Source: Deltaproteobacteria bacterium (GTDB lineage Bacteria; JAGRBM01; JAHCIT01). From it: DNA of 64,000 nt. This document shows positions 54,790-64,000 of this stretch, in pieces (the stretch's first letter is position 1; each line of letters starts with the position of its first letter). Position numbers and translations under genes: made by a program. Under the pieces are notes generated by a model that was not told where the DNA came from, did not search any database, and worked only from the letters and a program-made list of their open reading frames with translations. Location: the NCBI GenBank assembly GCA_026129095.1, contig JAHCIT010000002.1:496774-560773 (forward strand), written 5' to 3'.

Positions 54790-56004
54790 TTATTTCGACT
54801 TCGGGAGGCCGAGCACACGCTCGCCCAGGATGTTGCGCTGCACCTCGCTTGTGCCGGCAGCGATGGTGATGCCGTACGAATTCATGTAGGCGAGCGGCCA
54901 TGCGGCGCCATCTGGCGCCTTGGGATCACCCATGTAGTAGTTTGCTGCCGGACCCTCGATTTCGAGTGCCAACGCAGATGCGAGCTGGCTGAACTCCGAT
55001 CCAATCAGCTTTCCCTGCAGCGGGATCCGCATTGGATGTGCCGTAAGTGCTGGAACACGGGCGCGACGGAACGTCTGCTTGATCGCTTCGCCCTTGATGG
55101 CGAATTGCACGATTCTGTCACGGAGCGTTTCATCCTCGATGGCGGGCCTTCCGTCGCGCTTGACGCGCTTGCCAAGGGAAACGAGCCGATCGACAACTGA
55201 CGTGAGCGACCGTTCCGCGCCTCCGGCTGATTCGGCTGCTCCGCGCTCGTAGAGCAGCGTTGTCATGGCGACATTCCAGCCGTTGCCGACCTGATCGAGG
55301 CGTAGGGTGTCCGGAACCTCGAGATTCTCGAAGAGCACTTCGTTGAATCCGGTTTCGCCTGTAATCTTGATCAATGGGCGGACAGTAACGCCCTTGGCAC
55401 CCTTGATGGGTACGATGAAATAACTGAGCCCTTTGTACTTGTCGTCACGGCTCGTCCGGCACAGAAGGATCATCCACGAAGCGAAATGGGCGAGAGAAGT
55501 CCATACCTTGTGGCCATTGATTACCCACATGTCGCCCTTGCGCTCGGCGAAAGTCTGGGAGTTGGCGAGGTCAGAACCGGCCCCCGGCTCGGAAAATCCC
55601 TGACACCAGATTTCATCCGATGAGAGAATTCCCGGGACATAACGCCGCTTCTGTTCCTCGGTACCGTGAACGAGAATCGTCGGCGCGGCCATTCCCAGTC
55701 CGATGACGTTGATGAAGAACGGGACATCTGCGTGCCCAAGCTCCTGATTCACGATCCGCTGACGTTTATCGGTGGCGCCACCACCGCCATAGGCCTTCGG
55801 TATGTCCACCCCCACGAGGCCGGCGTCGTAGCATTTGCGCTGCCAGGCACAGAGGTACTGCCGCTGCTCTTCGGTCATGACCTCCAGCGGCGACTGGGGT
55901 AGCCGGAAACCCGGCTTTGCTGGACGATTTTCCTTGAGCCACTTGCGCACATAGGCACGGAATTCGGCCTGCTCGGGGGTATCTTTCTGTTCTGCTTCCG
56001 ACAT
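54790..56004 (-). CDS. Acyl-CoA dehydrogenase
   Basis: The protein has 404 residues. Signatures are GLVGVDIPKAYGGGGATD, CQGFSEPGAGSDLANSQT, WVINGHKVWTSLAHFA and a C-terminal AAGTSEVQRNILGERVLGLP. This resembles the subunit types of heteromeric FadE pairs, such as those used for cholesterol side chains or other bulky acyl groups in actinobacteria. It would form an alpha-beta pair with the adjacent dehydrogenase. Electrons would pass to electron transfer flavoprotein, whose genes are not in the window. It is divergent from the desaturase, with a palindrome between them at 56090. Confidence 0.92.
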   Translation of the reverse strand: MSEAEQKDTPEQAEFRAYVRKWLKENRPAKPGFRLPQSPLEVMTEEQRQYLCAWQRKCYDAGLVGVDIPKAYGGGGATDKRQRIVNQELGHADVPFFINVIGLGMAAPTILVHGTEEQKRRYVPGILSSDEIWCQGFSEPGAGSDLANSQTFAERKGDMWVINGHKVWTSLAHFASWMILLCRTSRDDKYKGLSYFIVPIKGAKGVTVRPLIKITGETGFNEVLFENLEVPDTLRLDQVGNGWNVAMTTLLYERGAAESAGGAERSLTSVVDRLVSLGKRVKRDGRPAIEDETLRDRIVQFAIKGEAIKQTFRRARVPALTAHPMRIPLQGKLIGSEFSQLASALALEIEGPAANYYMGDPKAPDGAAWPLAYMNSYGITIAAGTSEVQRNILGERVLGLPKSK

Positions 56005-56089
56005 GAGAGCCTCCGCTTCGAATATTCAGGTTGGGCGCATTTCCGTTCCTGATGCTTCAGGAACCGGCCGGGGCCCATATGAACCCAGA

Positions 56090-56107
56090 ATTGACTCATG
56101 AGTCAAT
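56090..56107. promoter_or_regulatory. Perfect 18-bp palindrome between acyl-CoA dehydrogenase and desaturase genes, likely TetR-type operator
   Basis: ATTGACTCATGAGTCAAT has perfect dyad symmetry and lies 86 bases upstream of the acyl-CoA dehydrogenase start, within a 386-base divergent gap (56005-56390). The size fits operators of TetR-family regulators, many of which control fatty acid genes. It shares AGTCA half-site bases with the palindrome at 11887, though spacing differs. No regulator gene is adjacent. The remaining gap contains AT-rich DNA and no gene. Confidence 0.65.
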
Positions 56108-56390
56108 CTAAATAAATGCGAAGCCGTACCGGCTCGGGATGCTGCCAGACAAGTTTTGGATGTCCAGTAAGCGGGTTTTGCGTCATCCGTAACTCAAGCT
56201 GTTGAAATTAAAGGGTATTCAGGCTGGACACAGTGCCCAGAAATAAAACTGTCCGCATTGCGCATGATGGGAAACCGGAATAGTAATAATTTAATGAAAT
56301 CGGCCGGTTACCATTGCGGTTCAACATGAAAGCATATTAAACAAAAACCCGTTCGAGCATTCGTCTTGTGTAAGGCAGCCGACTTTAGAC

Positions 56391-57512
56391 ATGTCATCAA
56401 AGATTTCATTCCTCAGTCCTGATAAGGATCTGTTCGCCCAAACACTGAGGTCGCGCATCGACGGCTACTTCCGTGAAAAGGGTATCTCTAGGTACGGGAA
56501 TTCGTACTTGTGGACTAAAGCGGTGTTTTACCTGGGCAGCTATGTGGGGCTTTATTTTGCCATCCTGTCGGGCTGGTTCAGCGAGCCAGTAATGCTCCTG
56601 ATGGCGGTAGCAATGGGATTTTTCGTGGCAGGTATCGGCTTCAATGTTGGGCACGATGCAGTCCACGGATCATTTTCTGAATCTTCGCGCATCAACCGGG
56701 TGATGGGCCACGCATTCACGCTGATCGGCGCCAACGTCTACAACTGGAACATCTGCCACAACATAGTTCATCACTCCTATACCAATATTCCGGAAGCCGA
56801 TGGCGATCTGCATCCAATGCCTTTTCTCAAGTTCCACCCTGGCGGCACGCATCGTCCGGCCCATCGGTATCAGCACTGGTATGCATTCTTTCTCTACTCG
56901 CTTACCTCACTTGCCTGGGCAATCCCCAAGGACTTCCGCCATTTCTTCCAGCGCCGGCTGATTGCTTACGACAAGCCAAAGCCGCCGGTCAGCGAATATT
57001 TCTGGCTGTTTGGCGGCAAAGGTGCCTACTACGTTGCCATGTGGATCGTTCCGGCCCTGGTGCTGGGACTTGTCTGGTGGAAGATCTTGATCGGTTTTGT
57101 GGCGATGCACCTGGTCGCCGGGTTCATGCTGGCGACAGTGTTCCAGCTCGGACATCTGGTGGAAGGCACGAAGTTCACGCCTTTGCCGGATGGCCCCATA
57201 CCGGTTTCATGGATGGCTCACCAGATTGAGGCGTCAGCCAACTTTGCTCCGTCAAGCCGCCTCGCCCTGTGGGTAACCGGTGGCCTCAACTTCCAGATCG
57301 AACATCACCTGTTCCCGCGAATGTCCCATGCGCACTACCCGAAGATTGCCGAGATCGTGAAAACGACGGCTGCCGAGTTCGGTGTCAACTATACGGAATA
57401 CCCTTCCTTCCTTTCTGCTCTGGCCTCGCACCGACGCCTTCTCCGGAAACTCGGGGAAACATCGGTCGCAATCAAGCCCCCAGCATCTGCTGAAATCGTC
57501 GCAGCGGCCTGA
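56391..57512 (+). CDS. Membrane fatty acid desaturase (acyl-lipid/acyl-CoA type)
   Basis: The protein has 373 residues. It has the three histidine boxes of membrane di-iron desaturases: HDAVHGS (about residue 88), HNIVHH (about 123) and QIEHHLFP (about 302). Hydrophobic segments lie between boxes. The QxxHH third box with Gln resembles front-end desaturases and related linoleoyl-type enzymes, but there is no fused cytochrome b5 domain. It introduces a cis double bond into acyl chains, using reduced ferredoxin or cytochrome b5. It is divergent from the acyl-CoA dehydrogenases. Confidence 0.92.
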   Translation: MSSKISFLSPDKDLFAQTLRSRIDGYFREKGISRYGNSYLWTKAVFYLGSYVGLYFAILSGWFSEPVMLLMAVAMGFFVAGIGFNVGHDAVHGSFSESSRINRVMGHAFTLIGANVYNWNICHNIVHHSYTNIPEADGDLHPMPFLKFHPGGTHRPAHRYQHWYAFFLYSLTSLAWAIPKDFRHFFQRRLIAYDKPKPPVSEYFWLFGGKGAYYVAMWIVPALVLGLVWWKILIGFVAMHLVAGFMLATVFQLGHLVEGTKFTPLPDGPIPVSWMAHQIEASANFAPSSRLALWVTGGLNFQIEHHLFPRMSHAHYPKIAEIVKTTAAEFGVNYTEYPSFLSALASHRRLLRKLGETSVAIKPPASAEIVAAA

Positions 57513-57785
57513 GGTCTGCCAGCGGGCAGCTGGACGATCAGGCCGTCAAGTTGGCCGGGTAATTATCGGCCAAGAACACCTCCTGATTGGGCGCAATGCG
57601 GCAATTCAGGGCGAAAACGACCTAAGATGCTGAAGTTATTGTCGAAATCAGCTTTTTTAGTGGGCATCTTCTCGTTTTCAGACCAAAATTGAACAGAAAA
57701 CGGACAGCAGAATGATCCGGATCATAGTCCTAACCCATTGTAATTTTTGATGAATTTCAATTTAGACATTTCTTTTTCTCAGGTA

Positions 57786-57814
57786 TTGACGAGAGGGGGG
57801 TTCATCCCCATAAT
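57786..57814 (+). promoter_or_regulatory. Predicted rRNA promoter
   Basis: TTGACG and CATAAT, each one mismatch from consensus, are spaced 17 bases and lie 220 bases before 16S. A discriminator-like GC stretch follows (CGCGTT). Confidence 0.6.
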
Positions 57815-57874
57815 CGCGTTCCGCTGCAGGGGGTCCCTCTGCAGCAAAGTGGTGGTAGCAACAGGCTACGTCGG

Positions 57875-57885
57875 GTCTTTGACAA
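57875..57885 (+). promoter_or_regulatory. BoxA-like antitermination element, leader copy
   Basis: GTCTTTGACAA resembles rRNA boxA (CTCTTTAACA in E. coli), bound by NusB/NusE. A second copy lies before 23S at 60279-60290, as in rrn operons generally. Confidence 0.5.
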
Positions 57886-58036
57886 CCAGATAGTACACAG
57901 CTTTTCGTTAAGCTCTTTTCGAGTTTTAATACTTGGATTAACGAAATGTCGGTCAATGTGTCCGTTTTGTCCGAACAGGGCCGCAAGGCCGGTTTGGGCA
58001 AAGCATGAAGGACATGAGCCGCAAACTTACCAAGTT

Positions 58037-59948
<1,912 letters not shown>

Positions 59949-60025
59949 GGGCCCATAGCTCAGTTGGTTAGAGCGTCCGCTTGATAAGCGGAAGGTCGGT
60001 GGTTCAACTCCACCTGGGCCCACCA
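59949..60025 (+). tRNA. tRNA-Ile, anticodon GAT
   Basis: Complete 77-nt cloverleaf. Acceptor arms are GGGCCCA and TGGGCCC with CCA encoded. The anticodon GAT is at 59973-59975. Isoleucine followed by alanine tRNA is the usual spacer pair. Confidence 0.96.
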
Positions 60026-60042
60026 TTCTCCCGGCTTAATAC

Positions 60043-60118
60043 GGGGCAGTAGCTCAGTTGGGAGAGCGCCGGCTTTGCAAGCCGGAGGCCGTCGGTTCGA
60101 TCCCGATCTGCTCCACCA
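60043..60118 (+). tRNA. tRNA-Ala, anticodon TGC
   Basis: Complete 76-nt cloverleaf with acceptor arms GGGGCAG and CTGCTCC, CCA encoded, and anticodon TGC at 60076-60078. It lies 17 bases after the isoleucine tRNA. Confidence 0.96.
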
Positions 60119-60515
60119 GATTCAGGCGGGCAGTAACTTGGCTGATCGAAACTTGTATGGGGAAACCAGTATGAACAGGCAGCACATGAGCCGCCGGTTC
60201 GAGCCTCCAGAGATACTGGAAGTTCGAACGGGCGGCTCCAGACGGGAACCGGTAGAACGGTTCTGGTCGGGGGCCTACGGTCTTTGACAGGTGAATATCG
60301 AGAGCAATGCAAATATAGTAACGTAATCAGAAGACGATTTTTTTGTGTCCATTACAATAACTGTGATCGCGAGCGGGTCACCATGACGGTTCGGGCCGGT
60401 TTTCAGCCAGGAGTATCCGGTAACGGAGACGATAGGCTGAAGCAGGCAGCGAGCCGGGCGCGCGAGCGGAAACACAGGTTCCTTGAGTGTTCTCCACGAG
60501 AGATCTCAAGTTTAT
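60119..60515 (+). other. tRNA-23S spacer
   Basis: 397 bases without a gene. It holds a second boxA-like element (60279-60290). Nothing else is recognised. Confidence 0.6.
60279..60290 (+). promoter_or_regulatory. BoxA-like element, spacer copy
   Basis: GGTCTTTGACAG, sharing GTCTTTGACA with the leader copy at 57875. It lies 226 bases before 23S and would renew antitermination before the long 23S gene. Confidence 0.5.
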
Positions 60516-63498
<2,983 letters not shown>

Positions 63499-63816
63499 AA
63501 AATTCCGGTTCCGTCTGGTCCTTTACGGCCAGGCGGAACCTCTCGAGAACGAACAGGAAATCCTGTGCGGCTTCGGGAGGTTCCGTCAGACGTGAAGACA
63601 AGAAGAAACGGGAGCCGGGATAGTTATGAGATCTCCCGCGGAGAGTGCTTGATGGAACCGCGCTGCCGGGCCTCAAAAAGGCCGGCAAGTGTATCCGCAA
63701 GGCGTCACGTGGGTGGCACGCAGCGTCACAGTGAATGATGTGGCATAAAATGATCGATCAGAAAGCGTTCCACAGTTTGCATCGCTCCCGATTTCGCCTG
63801 CCAAAGTTTTGTGATT
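63499..63816 (+). other. 23S-5S spacer with hairpin
   Basis: 318 bases without a gene. A strong imperfect hairpin lies at 63507-63540 (arms GGTTCCG and CGGAACC with further pairs inside), probably a processing signal. I see no tRNA here. Confidence 0.6.
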
Positions 63817-63932
63817 TCCGGTGACAATGGCGGAGGTGTCCCACCCGTTCCCATTCCGAACACGGCAGTTAAGCCCTCCAGCGCCGATGGTACTACGATG
63901 TTGTTTTCGTGGGAGAGTAGGACGTCGCCGGA
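63817..63932 (+). rRNA. rrf: 5S ribosomal RNA
   Basis: About 116 nt. The ends pair (TCCGGTGAC with GTCGCCGGA). Typical 5S loops include CCCATTCCGAACACGG and GGGAGAGTAGGACG. Confidence 0.93.
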
Positions 63933-63941
63933 TACAATTCG

Positions 63942-63987
63942 AAAGGCCCCGCAACCAAAAACGGTTGCGGGGCCTTTCCCTTTTCCT
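63942..63987 (+). terminator. Terminator of the rRNA operon
   Basis: A perfect 15-bp stem (arms 63942-63956 and 63963-63977, AAAGGCCCCGCAACC with its complement) has a loop of six and is followed by CCCTTTTCC. It lies 10 bases after 5S. Confidence 0.88.
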
Positions 63988-64000
63988 CCCTTGGTCCTGG

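Larger units (their letters stand above)
57513..58036 (+). promoter_or_regulatory. rRNA leader and promoter region
   Basis: A 524-base gene-free region before 16S. The best promoter is TTGACG (57786-57791), 17 bases, CATAAT (57809-57814). A boxA-like GTCTTTGACAA is at 57875-57885. AT-rich sequence upstream of the promoter (about 57735-57780) may act as an UP element. The rest is leader that may pair with sequence after 16S for RNase III processing. Confidence 0.6.

Overview
The window is a gap-free stretch of a Gram-negative bacterial chromosome around the replication origin. It carries dnaA, dnaN and gyrB in the usual order, two parS sites and a complete 16S-tRNAIle-tRNAAla-23S-5S operon. 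The gene content suggests a deltaproteobacterial-type lineage: squalene-hopene cyclase, a ferrooxidans-type glutamate-cysteine ligase, a roadblock protein, an HD-GYP response regulator, a TatT-like lipoprotein, paired acyl-CoA dehydrogenases and a CsgG-like lipoprotein. Lineage is an inference from gene content; the rRNA was not compared with any database.

Layout. (1) 1-2.9 kb: the start of a heme NO-binding-like protein cut by the window edge, a small membrane protein, rluB, initiator tRNA and a lipoprotein. (2) 3.1-8.9 kb: a tightly coupled four-gene operon with a heterodimeric ABC exporter, a radical SAM protein with a C-terminal Cys cluster, and an EamA permease. (3) 8.9-16.5 kb, minus strand: an SDR, squalene-hopene cyclase, gshA, gcvT, folD, a roadblock protein and a thioredoxin-fold protein. 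(4) 16.8-30.6 kb, mostly minus strand and running away from the origin: dnaA, an IS3-family element, dnaN, gyrB, a YfhO-like protein, cbiX, a TatT-like protein, membrane proteins and an HD-GYP regulator. (5) 30.6-34 kb: the probable oriC, psd, hisIE, hisF and two perfect parS palindromes. (6) 34-43.8 kb: a TPR lipoprotein, a DUF2332 protein, phhB, then pdhA-pdhB-pdhC-lpdA and a fused lipB-lipA gene, so the pyruvate dehydrogenase complex sits with the enzymes that lipoylate it. (7) 43.8-53.4 kb: a zinc-ribbon/RDD membrane protein, rsmE, then an MBL hydrolase, two dodecins, an SDR and an ABC transporter, then a CsgG-like lipoprotein. (8) 53.5-57.5 kb: two acyl-CoA dehydrogenases divergent from a fatty acid desaturase, with an 18-bp perfect palindrome between them. 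(9) 57.5-64 kb: the rRNA operon and its terminator.

Notable points. The IS3/IS407-type element (27857-29133) sits exactly at the dnaA stop codon, and its terminal TGA replaces the original TAG without changing DnaA. LipB and LipA are one polypeptide. An acyl-CoA dehydrogenase ends in a lysine-rich histone-like tail. Two dodecins in tandem lack the flavin-stacking Trp of characterised dodecins. The four-gene ABC/radical SAM operon is the best candidate for an undescribed pathway, but no precursor or substrate gene is visible. I found no CRISPR array, prophage or toxin-antitoxin system.
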